A DNA stretch of 64,000 nucleotides from Deltaproteobacteria bacterium (GTDB lineage Bacteria > Myxococcota > Kuafuiibacteriia > Kuafuiibacteriales > Kuafuiibacteriaceae). Position 1 is the stretch's first letter. Each line of letters starts with the position of its first letter. Where the stretch lies: NCBI GenBank assembly GCA_011526105.1, contig WYAZ01000128.1, forward strand, positions 62,001-126,000, given 5' to 3'. Below, one piece after another: positions 51,435-59,324 of the stretch. The notes below the pieces were generated by a model. That model saw only the letters and a list, made by a program, of their open reading frames with translations, did not search any database and was not told where the DNA came from. The position numbers and the translations under genes were made by a program.

Positions 51435-52751
51435 TCACAGGGCCGCTTTGACCGCAGTCTCGATGCGCTGCATCGCCAGCTCGGCCTCGGCCCGCGTCAC
51501 GTCCAGCGCCGGCCGCATGCGCACCGAGCGGTCGCCGCAAGGCAGCACGATCAGACGCTCCTTGGCGGCGGCGGTGATGATCGCTTCGCGGGCCTTTCCG
51601 TCCGGAGCGTCGAAGGCGAGCAGCAAACCGACCCCACGTGGATTCGAGAGCTTCGGATGGCGAGCGACGAGCGCCTCGATGGCCTCCAGCAGCCAGCGTC
51701 CCTGGGTACGGACGTTCTCGAGCAGCTTGTCCTCCTCCATGATCTCGAGCACGCGCTGGCAACGCACGTAGTCCACGAGGTTGCCGCCGAAGGTGCTCGA
51801 GATCCGAGACTTCACACGAAAGACGGAGTCGACGTCATCGAGGCGTGGCCCGGCCATGATGCCTCCGGTCTGAGACTTCTTGGAGAAGGCCACGAGGTCG
51901 GGGGTCACGCCGATCTGCTCATACTGCCACATGGTGCCCGACGCGCCGAAGCCGGTCTGCACCTCGTCGAAGATGAGCAAAGCATCGCGCTCGTCCGCGA
52001 TCTTTCGTAGCTCGGCCATGAACTCCTTGCGGAAGTGCCTGTCACCACCTTCGCACTGGATGGGCTCGATGAGGATGCAAGCGATCTTGCTCTCGCCCTC
52101 GCGCGCATAGACCTCGTCGATCTCTTTGAGTGTTTGGCGCTCCGCGGCGATGGTGGCCTCGAGGTTCGTGCCGGTCATGGGGAAGGTCATCGCCGGGCTC
52201 GAGACCCGCGGCCAATCGAAGCGCGGGAAGTACTGCGTCTTGCGCGGGTCGGCGGTGTTCGTGAGCGAGAGCGTGTAGCCGGTGCGCCCGTGGAAGGCGT
52301 GGCGGAAGTGCAGCACCTTGCCCGGCTCTTCGCCCAAGCCCGCGGCCATGTTCTTGCGCGCCTTCCAGTCGAAGGCCGCCTTGAGCGCGTTCTCGACCGC
52401 CAAGCCACCGCCGTCGATGTAGAAGAGATACTTCATGCCCGGACCCAGCGCCTTGGTGCGGAAAGTCTCCGCAAACTCGGCGAACAGGGTCGTGTACATA
52501 TCGCCGTTCGAGGGCTTGGTCTTCGCCGCCAACATGGCCCGCTCGAGGAACTCCTTGGTCGCTAGCCCCGGATGATTGAAGCCCAGCGGACGCGACGAGT
52601 AGAAGGTGAAGAAATCGAGATACTCCACCCCTTCGCGAGCGTCGTAGAGATAACTGCCGTGGCTCTTCTCGAGGTCGAGCACGTGAGGGTAGCCCTCGAC
52701 GAGCATGGCCTTCTTGAGCGTTTCGTGGACATTTCCGGGTGCGACCTTCAT
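51435..52751 (-). CDS. lat: L-lysine 6-transaminase
   Basis: This 438-residue PLP fold-type I class-III transaminase removes the epsilon-amino group of lysine to give 2-aminoadipate semialdehyde (piperideine-6-carboxylate). LAT-specific segments are VLDLEKSHGSYLYDAREG, YIDGGGLAVENALKAAFDWK, HAFHGRTGYTLSLTNTADP, and RISSTFGGNLVDYVRCQRVL near 320-340. The PLP Asp is in LLIFDEVQTGFGA and the Lys in VAFSKKSQTGGIM near 282. Homology begins about 10 residues after the ATG at 52751, which supports that start. With the downstream aldehyde dehydrogenase it forms the first two steps of lysine-to-aminoadipate breakdown. Confidence 0.9.
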   Translation of the reverse strand: MKVAPGNVHETLKKAMLVEGYPHVLDLEKSHGSYLYDAREGVEYLDFFTFYSSRPLGFNHPGLATKEFLERAMLAAKTKPSNGDMYTTLFAEFAETFRTKALGPGMKYLFYIDGGGLAVENALKAAFDWKARKNMAAGLGEEPGKVLHFRHAFHGRTGYTLSLTNTADPRKTQYFPRFDWPRVSSPAMTFPMTGTNLEATIAAERQTLKEIDEVYAREGESKIACILIEPIQCEGGDRHFRKEFMAELRKIADERDALLIFDEVQTGFGASGTMWQYEQIGVTPDLVAFSKKSQTGGIMAGPRLDDVDSVFRVKSRISSTFGGNLVDYVRCQRVLEIMEEDKLLENVRTQGRWLLEAIEALVARHPKLSNPRGVGLLLAFDAPDGKAREAIITAAAKERLIVLPCGDRSVRMRPALDVTRAEAELAMQRIETAVKAAL

Positions 52752-52753
52752 GC

Positions 52754-52769
52754 CTAGGCTTTGGCCTAG
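52754..52769 (-). promoter_or_regulatory. hairpin between candidate Shine-Dalgarno and start of lat
   Basis: On the minus strand CTAGGC-CAAA-GCCTAG (52769-52754) is a perfect 6-bp stem with a 4-base loop that ends 2 bases before the ATG of lat. The only good Shine-Dalgarno-like sequence (AAAAGGGG) lies just upstream of the hairpin, more than 20 bases from the ATG, so the hairpin would have to loop out for normal spacing. It could be a translational control element. Confidence 0.45.
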
Positions 52770-52846
52770 AATCCGCCCCTTTTCCAGGTATTTTCCGGGC
52801 TGAAGCCGGGCTATGCCCAACGACCGCCCCGCGCTAAGACTAAACC

Positions 52847-53548
52847 GTGGCGAAAGGCGCGGCTCCGAAGAAGCAGAAGCGCAAGGCGGCGGAGACGCCG
52901 TTCAACAACCCCTTTCCTGCGGCGGCCAAGGCCCTGAAACAGAAGGCCGAGCCAGAGCCCGTGCAAAAGAAGGCGCCAGAGCCTCCGCCCAAGGCCCGAG
53001 AGGAGGCGCTGTCGGACGCGGAGCTCTTTGCGGCCGCGGTGGGTGCGCTGCCCAGGCGCGGCGCCGATCCGAGGGGGCGAGCCTCAGCCCCGCCCCCGCC
53101 CAAGGCGGCAGAGCTGCCCCTTCGAGACGAGGACACCGAGGCTCTGGGGGAGCTGGCGGCGCTCGTTGGCGGCGATGCCATCTTCGATATTTCGGACTCG
53201 ACTGAGTTCATCGAGGGATGCGTCGAGGGTTTGGACCGCAAGGTGCTGCGGAAGCTGAAGCGCGGGGAGTTCGACGTGGCGGCCAAGCTCGACCTTCACG
53301 GACTCCGGCGCGAGCCCGCGCGCGAAGCGGTCCTCGACTTCATCACGCGCTGTCAGCGCGACCAGAAGCGGTGTGTGCTCATCGTGACCGGGCGAGGCAA
53401 GGGCTCCGAGGATCAGATCCCGGTGCTCAAGAACCTGCTCAAGCTCTGGCTGGAGCGCGGGCCCATCGCCAAGAAGATCCTTGCCTTCTCGACCGCACGC
53501 CCGCATGACGGCGGCACGGGCGCGCTCTACGTGCTGCTCAGGAAGTGA
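52847..53548 (+). CDS. Smr-domain protein
   Basis: This 233-residue cytoplasmic protein has a basic, Ala/Pro-rich N-terminus to ~120 and a C-terminal Smr domain at ~148-230: KLDLHGLRREPAREAVLDFI with the LDxH motif, VLIVTGRGKGSEDQIPVLKN (TGRGxGS) and GGTGALYVLLRK at the end. Smr domains are nucleases acting on branched DNA or on RNA of stalled ribosomes. Which role applies here is not evident. The start is GTG 52847. Confidence 0.88.
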   Translation: MAKGAAPKKQKRKAAETPFNNPFPAAAKALKQKAEPEPVQKKAPEPPPKAREEALSDAELFAAAVGALPRRGADPRGRASAPPPPKAAELPLRDEDTEALGELAALVGGDAIFDISDSTEFIEGCVEGLDRKVLRKLKRGEFDVAAKLDLHGLRREPAREAVLDFITRCQRDQKRCVLIVTGRGKGSEDQIPVLKNLLKLWLERGPIAKKILAFSTARPHDGGTGALYVLLRK

Positions 53549-54258
53549 ACTTGGAAGACGAGGCTGAACCGCTGCTGCCCGGGACGCGCACCAAAGATGT
53601 GCTCGCGCGGATTCCCGAGAAGCAGACCTCGAGCATCGAGGAGATCGCGCAGCTCTACAAGCAACGCGCGGGTCTCTTGCGTGCGTTCTGGTTCGCGCAG
53701 AACGGCCTCCTCCGCACCCTGCTCACTCAGCGCAACATGAAGATCCACTGGATCTCGGGCCTCGCGGTGATGCTCGTGGGCATGGCGTTGGAGCTCGATA
53801 TCGCCTCCAGAGCGAGCGTGATCTTCTGCGTCATCATGGTGCTCGCTCTCGAGACGCTGAACACCGCCTTCGAGGCCTTCGTGGATCTGCACGTGAAGCA
53901 GTTTGCGCGGCATGCCATGGTCGCCAAAGACGCGGCGGCGGCGGCGGTGCTCCTCATGGCGCTCGGCGCCGTCGTCGTCTTCGCCGACGTGCTCTTTCAC
54001 CGGTGGCGCATGGTGCTCGCGAGCGGCCCGGCCATCCTGCGCACCGTGCTGTTCGGGATGCCGCTGCTCGTGATGGTCACCACCACCTTGGTGATGAAGC
54101 GCAACCGCGCGCTCATCGCTATCCTCGGCGTGCTCTCTATCGGTGCGCTCTCGTACTTGGCGTGGTTCTCCCGCGATGAGGTCTTCAGCCTCGGCGCTCT
54201 GGCCTTTGTCGTCGGTGCCCTCGCCTGCCGGATGCTCGAACCTCGCCTCAGCACCTGA
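53545..54258 (+). CDS. DgkA-type membrane lipid kinase (undecaprenol/diacylglycerol kinase)
   Basis: This 237-residue protein has a DgkA-type domain at ~40-155 with three helices: FWFAQNGLLRTLLTQRNMKI followed by HW, the catalytic LALETLNTAFEAFVDLHVKQ at ~112-131 and HAMVAKDAAAAAVLLMALGA at ~134-153. A further four C-terminal helices (~165-235) are not part of the usual ~120-residue enzyme. The E-x-x-N-T-A-x-E and A-K-D-x-A-A motifs are complete. The Gram-positive homologues phosphorylate undecaprenol. The GTG at 53545 overlaps the Smr stop as GTGA. Confidence 0.85.
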   Translation: MNLEDEAEPLLPGTRTKDVLARIPEKQTSSIEEIAQLYKQRAGLLRAFWFAQNGLLRTLLTQRNMKIHWISGLAVMLVGMALELDIASRASVIFCVIMVLALETLNTAFEAFVDLHVKQFARHAMVAKDAAAAAVLLMALGAVVVFADVLFHRWRMVLASGPAILRTVLFGMPLLVMVTTTLVMKRNRALIAILGVLSIGALSYLAWFSRDEVFSLGALAFVVGALACRMLEPRLST

Positions 54259-54398
54259 GCCCGAAGCGAGCCGCGCCCGACAACCACCTGAAATCTGAGG
54301 TTTTCTGACTATCTTTGCATCCGTTTGCCCGATCTCGGCGCTGGCGTGTCCAACGATCGAGGCGCAGGGATATGTGCCTCGGAAGGACGAAACTCGAG

Positions 54399-55289
54399 AT
54401 GAGACAAACGACGACGATGGCCCTGTGTCTGGGGGGAGCCTTCATGCTCTTTGCGTGCGACGCAACTTCTACCAATGGAAACTCGACCGACGAGCTGCTC
54501 GGCACGGAGGCGGATCGACGCGCCGGCACGGACGGGCGGACCGAGACCGATCGGCCGGTGAACGACCGGCCTGCTCCGGTGGACCGCTGCGACGGTCTGA
54601 TCGATCGCGTGGAAGGCATCGACGACGAGAGAGTGCGAAACCACCTCTTCGAAGTCATCGAGCACTGCGGCGAAACCGAGGGCGGCGATGTCCGCAACCG
54701 ATGCCAGGTCCTGCGTCACCGCGCGGCCGGCATCGATGACGCCACGCTCAAGCGCCGAGTCATCCACGCGTATCTGCAGTGCATCCGCGACGAGGTTCGG
54801 CCTCCGGCGAGCGGACCCTGCGACCACATTCGCGCGCGGGCGGCAGAGGTAGAGGACCGACTGCTTCAGGCCGAGCTCTATCGCGACTTCTTCGAATGCC
54901 AGGGGGACCGCCCCGATCCAGTTCGCGATCGCTGCCAGGTCATCCGTTACCGCGCGGCGACGCTGAGGGACCCCGCGCTCAGAGACCGCGTCTACGCGCA
55001 CTACTTCCAGTGCGCGAACGGCGACGCGCCTCACCCGCCCACCGCGGTGTGTCAGGATCTGCGCGCTCGGGCCGCGAGCATCACCGAACGCGACGCCGCC
55101 CTCATCGCATACCGCACCTACTTCGAGTGCCTCGATCGGCTCGCCCCGCCGCCTCCGAGCGACGTGAGCGACCGCTGCGAGGGGCTCCTCGAAAGGCTCG
55201 AAGGCGCGGACCGCGGCGATGTAGACCCCGCCATCACCGAGGAAGTGCTCGCTCAGTACCGGCTCTGCCTGGCCGAGCGTCGAGAATAG
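54399..55289 (+). CDS. lipoprotein with six Cys-flanked ~40-residue repeats
   Basis: This 296-residue protein has a lipobox (LCLGGAFMLFAC), a low-complexity Thr/Asp/Arg spacer to ~62, then six tandem helical units of ~36-43 residues. Each starts with C-[DQE]-x-[LI]-x-x-R and ends about 27 residues later with C: CDGLIDRVEGIDD (~63), CQVLRHRAAGIDD (~104), CDHIRARAAEVED (~145), CQVIRYRAATLRD (~186), CQDLRARAASITE (~228) and CEGLLERLEGADR (~274). The paired Cys in each unit probably form disulfides in the periplasm. I recognise no family. A GC-rich hairpin separates it from the sigma-factor operon. Confidence 0.72.
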   Translation: MRQTTTMALCLGGAFMLFACDATSTNGNSTDELLGTEADRRAGTDGRTETDRPVNDRPAPVDRCDGLIDRVEGIDDERVRNHLFEVIEHCGETEGGDVRNRCQVLRHRAAGIDDATLKRRVIHAYLQCIRDEVRPPASGPCDHIRARAAEVEDRLLQAELYRDFFECQGDRPDPVRDRCQVIRYRAATLRDPALRDRVYAHYFQCANGDAPHPPTAVCQDLRARAASITERDAALIAYRTYFECLDRLAPPPPSDVSDRCEGLLERLEGADRGDVDPAITEEVLAQYRLCLAERRE

Positions 55290-55299
55290 TGAACTCCGT

Positions 55300-55324
55300 C
55301 GCCCCGGGGCTCACCCCCGGGGCG
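55300..55324 (+). terminator. 10-bp GC hairpin before the ECF sigma operon
   Basis: CGCCCCGGGG (55300-55309) and CCCCGGGGCG (55315-55324) form a perfect 10-bp stem with a 5-base loop, 10 bases after the stop of the Cys-repeat lipoprotein and 30 bases before the sigma-factor start. No U-tract follows, so it may be a factor-assisted terminator or an attenuator that partly uncouples the two transcripts. Confidence 0.6.
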
Positions 55325-55353
55325 CGGACCCGCGATATGATGAACCCCGGCCG

Positions 55354-55881
55354 ATGAAGCGAGATGAGCTCGAAGAGGCGTTCGTGAAATACGCACCCAT
55401 GATTCTACGACGCGCCACCTCGCTGCTCCGCCAACCCGAAGAGGCCAAGGACGTGATGCAGGACGTGTTCATTCGAGCGATGACCGAGCGCGGCGGCTTC
55501 GAGGGACGCAGCGAGGTGTCCACTTGGCTCTACCGCATCACGACCAACCTCTGCCTGAACCGGCTCCGAGATGGCTCCCGCCGACGAGAACTCGAGGCGC
55601 TGCACCTCACTCCACCGGATGCGCCCCTCGACCCCGGCAACCCCGAACAGCGAATCCTCGTCCAGCGGCTCTTGGCTGAGGCCGATCCGAGCTGGTCCGA
55701 GGCCGCGGTCTACGTGCTCATCGACGGCATGAGCCACGACGAAGCGGCGGCCTTGCTCGGCGTATCGCGGCGCACCGTCGGCAATCTTCTCGCGCGCTTC
55801 GAAGAGTGGGCGCGCGCCCGGTTGAAGACGCACCTGACCTCTGATCAGCTCGTGCCGATCGAGCGCGAAGGGGCCGCATGA
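55354..55881 (+). CDS. ECF (sigma-70 family group 4) sigma factor
   Basis: This 175-residue protein has sigma region 2 at ~8-80 (ILRRATSLLRQPEEAKDVMQ, DVFIRAMTERGGFEGRSEVS, WLYRITTNLCLNRLRD) and region 4 at ~105-160 with the helix-turn-helix MSHDEAAALLGVSRRTVGNL. There is no region 1.1 or 3. It directs RNA polymerase to a small regulon, usually including its own operon. The ATG at 55354 follows closely after a GC hairpin. Its stop overlaps the next gene's start (ATGA), which encodes a predicted anti-sigma factor. Confidence 0.93.
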   Translation: MKRDELEEAFVKYAPMILRRATSLLRQPEEAKDVMQDVFIRAMTERGGFEGRSEVSTWLYRITTNLCLNRLRDGSRRRELEALHLTPPDAPLDPGNPEQRILVQRLLAEADPSWSEAAVYVLIDGMSHDEAAALLGVSRRTVGNLLARFEEWARARLKTHLTSDQLVPIEREGAA

Positions 55882-56657
55882 GCACCCCGCTGTTCAAAGA
55901 CGCTCGCCCCACGCCGGACTGCCCCTCCGAGCTCGCGTTCGACCGGTGGCAGCTCGGCGAGTTGCCGGCGAAGGACAGCGCCGCGATGGACGTACATCGA
56001 TCGACCTGCGCGCACTGTGAGGCGCGTGCGACTGAACGTGCGGCGCTCGCGGCCTCGATCTCACCCGCCGCACGCGCGCAGATGATCCAGCGCGTGATGC
56101 AGGCCGTACCCGCGCAGAAAGAACGAGCGCCGTGGTGGCGACGCGCCTTCGGCGAGTGGGGTTTCGTGCCGGCCTTCGCAGGCGCGGCCGCGGTGCTCAT
56201 GGCTTTCGTCTACCTCGGCCAAGAGCCCGGCCCGAAAGGAGAGCTCGAGGTCCTGCGGTCCAAGGGCTCTGTGGGTCTGACCGTGTACCGGGAGCGCGGC
56301 GGCGAAGTGGAGATGGTCCGCTCGGGCGAGGTGATGACGCGCGGTGATCGGCTGCGCTTCGGCATCGAGGTCCCAAAGGAAGGACACGTCATGATCGTGG
56401 GGGTGGAGGCCAATGGCTCACGTTATGTCTGTTTTCCCTCGAGCGGCGCGAGCCACTCGACTCTCGTGCCCGCCGGTCGCACCGAGGCTCTGCCGGGAGC
56501 GATCGAACTCGACGACTCGAGCGGACGAGAGACCCTGCACCTCATCTACTGTCCAGAGGCCTTCGCGCTGTCAGACCTCGCGGGCTTGGATTCAGCCCGG
56601 TTGGCCCAGCGCGGCTGCCTAGGGACGCTGTTCGAGATCGAGAAGGAGAGCCGGTGA
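55878..56657 (+). CDS. anti-sigma factor with zinc-finger-like N-terminus and DUF4384-like C-terminus
   Basis: This 259-residue protein has a cytoplasmic N-terminal part (~1-90) with H-R-S-T-C-A-H-C near residues 39-46, the H-x3-C-x2-C signature of zinc-binding anti-sigma domains. One membrane helix lies near 98-114 (FAGAAAVLMAFVYLG), followed by a periplasmic domain resembling DUF4384 (VMTRGDRLRFGIEVPKEGHV, MIVGVEANGSRYVCFPSS). It would hold the ECF sigma factor at the membrane until a signal is sensed. It is coupled to the sigma gene upstream (ATGA) and to the caspase gene downstream (GTGA). Confidence 0.85.
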   Translation: MSTPLFKDARPTPDCPSELAFDRWQLGELPAKDSAAMDVHRSTCAHCEARATERAALAASISPAARAQMIQRVMQAVPAQKERAPWWRRAFGEWGFVPAFAGAAAVLMAFVYLGQEPGPKGELEVLRSKGSVGLTVYRERGGEVEMVRSGEVMTRGDRLRFGIEVPKEGHVMIVGVEANGSRYVCFPSSGASHSTLVPAGRTEALPGAIELDDSSGRETLHLIYCPEAFALSDLAGLDSARLAQRGCLGTLFEIEKESR

Positions 56658-58231
56658 ATCGAGCGGCGCTCGCGTTCGGGCTCCTCTTCAGCCTCGCGGG
56701 TCTCCCGGCCCAGGCCGCGACCTACCTCGTCACCATCGGCAACAACGCGGGCCAGGCCGGCGAGCCTCTCTTGCGCTTCGCGGAGCGTGACGCCCAAGCG
56801 ATCGCTTCAGTCCTGGCGCAGCTCGGTCGGGTGCAGCCCGAACATCAGCTCTTGGTGCTGGGCAAGACGGCCGAGAACGTTCGGGACGTCTTGCTTCGCA
56901 CGAACGCGCGCATCCGCGGCGACACCGAGGGCGGCGGTTCGGAAGACGCGCTCGTCGTCTACTACTCGGGACACGCGGACGCCACGGGACTGCACCTCGG
57001 GGACACGACCATGCGCTTCGAGGAGCTCAAGACCATCGTGGAGAGCTCTCCCGCGCGCGTACGGATTCTCATCCTCGACTCCTGTCGATCGGGGGGCATC
57101 ACGGAGGTCAAGGGCGCCACCCCGGCCGATCCGTTCTCCATCCGGCTCGACGATCGCCTCGACGCCGAGGGCATGGCGATCATCGCTTCGAGCGCGAGCT
57201 CCGAGGACAGCCAAGAGTCGGAGAACCTACGCGCATCGTTCTTCACGCATCACTGGGTCAACGGACTCCGCGGGGCCGCCGATGGCGACCGTGACGGCCG
57301 CGTTACGCTCGGCGAGGCCTACGCGTACACCTATCGAGAGACGCTGCGCTCGAGCGGTCGTACGATGAAGCTGCAGCACCCCACCTACGCCTACGACATC
57401 CGCGGAAAGGGTGACGTACCGCTCACCTATCTGACCGACGGCCTCGGGAGCGTCGCACGGCTCGGCATCGACACCCCGGGCCTGTACTTGGTGTTCGAGC
57501 GTCACGAAGGCGGCACCCTCGCGGCCGAGGTCTCCGTCTCCGAGAAGGGCACCGAGATCCTTCTCCCTCCCGGAGCGTACTTCGTGCAACGGCGTGCGTC
57601 CGGCAGCTATCAGCAGTACGACGTCGAACTCCCGGCCGATCAGACCGTTCGTCTCGAGGACGTCGAGTACGAGCAACTGACCTACTCGCGTCTGCTGCGC
57701 AAAGGCGGCGGCGACCGAGATACGGTGCACAACCTCTTCGTGCTCGGCGCCGCGCATGGAGCCGTGCTGCAGGGACAGGCGATCGTGCCCGGTATCCTTC
57801 TCGGCTACGCCATCGACTTCCCGTGGCTCAGCTTTGGCCTCGGTGCGCGTTGGGGCCGCACGGTCACGCCGTCGTCGAACGGTCTGCTCGAGACGACTCA
57901 GGATCAGGTCGCGTTGCGGCTCAAGGCGGAGCGGTTCGTCGACCTCTCGTGGTTCAGCCTGTCGCTCGGCCTGTTCGCCGAGGGGCTCTTCACCTCTCAA
58001 CGCTTCGAGACCCAGGGTGAGGCGCCGGATCGGTCCGGCTGGGGCTTGGGTTTCGGCGGCACCGTCGCCATCGAGCGAGAGCTCTTCTCGCCCTTGCTCC
58101 TTCGGCTCGAGAGCGGACCCATGACGCAGATACTCCGCGAAGCCCGGACCTCGGGTGGTGCTGCGGTGGGTGATGCGTTGGCCACGCCGCTCACGTGGTG
58201 GGCCGCGGTGGGGCTCGGAGCGAGATTGTGA
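56654..58231 (+). CDS. exported caspase-like peptidase (C14) with C-terminal barrel-like domain
   Basis: This 525-residue protein has a signal peptide (LAFGLLFSLAGLPAQAA). The caspase/metacaspase p20-like domain (~22-260) has the catalytic His in DALVVYYSGHADATG near 105-118 and the Cys in RILILDSCRSGGITE near 140-154. An Asp/Gly-rich GAADGDRDGRVTLGEA segment near 213-228 resembles an EF-hand-like Ca loop. Residues ~330-525 have alternating hydrophobic strands and short turns, ending V-G-L-G-A-R-L, like an outer-membrane barrel. Start GTG 56654 overlaps the anti-sigma stop. The substrate is unknown. Confidence 0.85.
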   Translation: MNRAALAFGLLFSLAGLPAQAATYLVTIGNNAGQAGEPLLRFAERDAQAIASVLAQLGRVQPEHQLLVLGKTAENVRDVLLRTNARIRGDTEGGGSEDALVVYYSGHADATGLHLGDTTMRFEELKTIVESSPARVRILILDSCRSGGITEVKGATPADPFSIRLDDRLDAEGMAIIASSASSEDSQESENLRASFFTHHWVNGLRGAADGDRDGRVTLGEAYAYTYRETLRSSGRTMKLQHPTYAYDIRGKGDVPLTYLTDGLGSVARLGIDTPGLYLVFERHEGGTLAAEVSVSEKGTEILLPPGAYFVQRRASGSYQQYDVELPADQTVRLEDVEYEQLTYSRLLRKGGGDRDTVHNLFVLGAAHGAVLQGQAIVPGILLGYAIDFPWLSFGLGARWGRTVTPSSNGLLETTQDQVALRLKAERFVDLSWFSLSLGLFAEGLFTSQRFETQGEAPDRSGWGLGFGGTVAIERELFSPLLLRLESGPMTQILREARTSGGAAVGDALATPLTWWAAVGLGARL

Positions 58232-59220
58232 AGAGCCCACGCGCCGAGACGACGCTGCTCTTGCTCTCGCTCCTCGCGCCGCTTGGCTGCGGCGACGCGC
58301 TGGTCAACGCCAGCTATCGCGGCGAGCCCATCTTCGTGGTGCAGGGCCGAATCGAGTCGTTCACCGCGCCGGCGGGCATCCGCTTCGAAGACTACACCGT
58401 GCTTGCCTCGCTGTTCTGGGTGACGGACCTCGACTCCCAGGGCGCGCTCGTGGAGCAGCCTTCGGTCTCCGCGCAAGTCGCCTTCCCCGCAACCATCGAG
58501 CTTCGCGTCTTCGAGGCGCCCAGGCCCGAACACTTCTTGGTGTTGGCCGAGGGCGTGAAGGTCGCGTTCGGGGCGCTGCTCGTCTACGTCGACGTCGACC
58601 GCAACGGTCGCTACAGCGAAGGCGATCGCCTCATCGGGGGCTCCGGTCGCACCGGGCTCTTGTACGCCGAGCAGGAGATTCCCCTCGGGACCGGTCCCAT
58701 CAACGTCTTCGTGCCGGCAGGTTTCTCGGTTCGTCAGCTCGACGTGCTCTGCGAGAACCAAACCGAGCCCGTGCGCACCGAGCTCGAGTTCACCGGCCTG
58801 GCCTGCGACCTCGACCTCTCCTGCGCCGACAACCAGCGCTGCCTGCCGGTCGGCCGGTTCTGCGTGACCGTCGAAGGCCCAGGCGTGACAAGGTGTTCGG
58901 TCGAGTCGCCGTGCAGCTCGGATCGACTGGTCTGCCACCCCGAGGCGCGCATCTGTATCCCGCGTGCGTCCCCGGTCGAACAGCTGTGCCGCACGGAAAG
59001 CAGCTGCGCGGCGGGCCAGGCCTGCCTCGACTATCTCGGGTGCATGCTCCCGGTTCGGCCGGAACCGGTGCCATCCTGCGATCGGGACGCCGACTGCGCC
59101 CCCTTGGGTTTCGTCTGCGCCCCGGACTTTGGGATCTGCGTGCCGAACGAGGCGCTCGAGCTCAACGTACCCGGGACCTATGAGCCCGCCGTCCTGACCT
59201 GTCAGCCGGACCGGAGCTGA
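58228..59220 (+). CDS. Cys-rich lipoprotein of the caspase operon
   Basis: This 330-residue protein has a lipobox (LLLLSLLAPLGC, Cys near 20) and a first half with beta strands and an EF-hand-like loop YVDVDRNGRYSEGDRLIGGS (~123-142). From ~178 to 310 it holds at least 16 cysteines in repeats of the type C-x-x-x-x-x-C-x4-x-C-L (CDLDLSCADNQRCLPVGRFC, CRTESSCAAGQACLDYLGC, CDRDADCAPLGFVCAPDFG). Such domains resemble the extracellular Cys-rich repeats of myxobacterial surface proteins. GTG 58228 overlaps the caspase stop (GTGA), the fourth coupled gene in this operon. Confidence 0.8.
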   Translation: MKSPRAETTLLLLSLLAPLGCGDALVNASYRGEPIFVVQGRIESFTAPAGIRFEDYTVLASLFWVTDLDSQGALVEQPSVSAQVAFPATIELRVFEAPRPEHFLVLAEGVKVAFGALLVYVDVDRNGRYSEGDRLIGGSGRTGLLYAEQEIPLGTGPINVFVPAGFSVRQLDVLCENQTEPVRTELEFTGLACDLDLSCADNQRCLPVGRFCVTVEGPGVTRCSVESPCSSDRLVCHPEARICIPRASPVEQLCRTESSCAAGQACLDYLGCMLPVRPEPVPSCDRDADCAPLGFVCAPDFGICVPNEALELNVPGTYEPAVLTCQPDRS

Positions 59221-59324
59221 GATCCGGAAAGCCTGTGCGCGGACCCGCGGGTTTACTCTGAGATAGCCGGGGATCGAGCCCTTGGGCCCCGGTAAGTACG
59301 CGACGGGAAAAGCCGATCGGTCAT

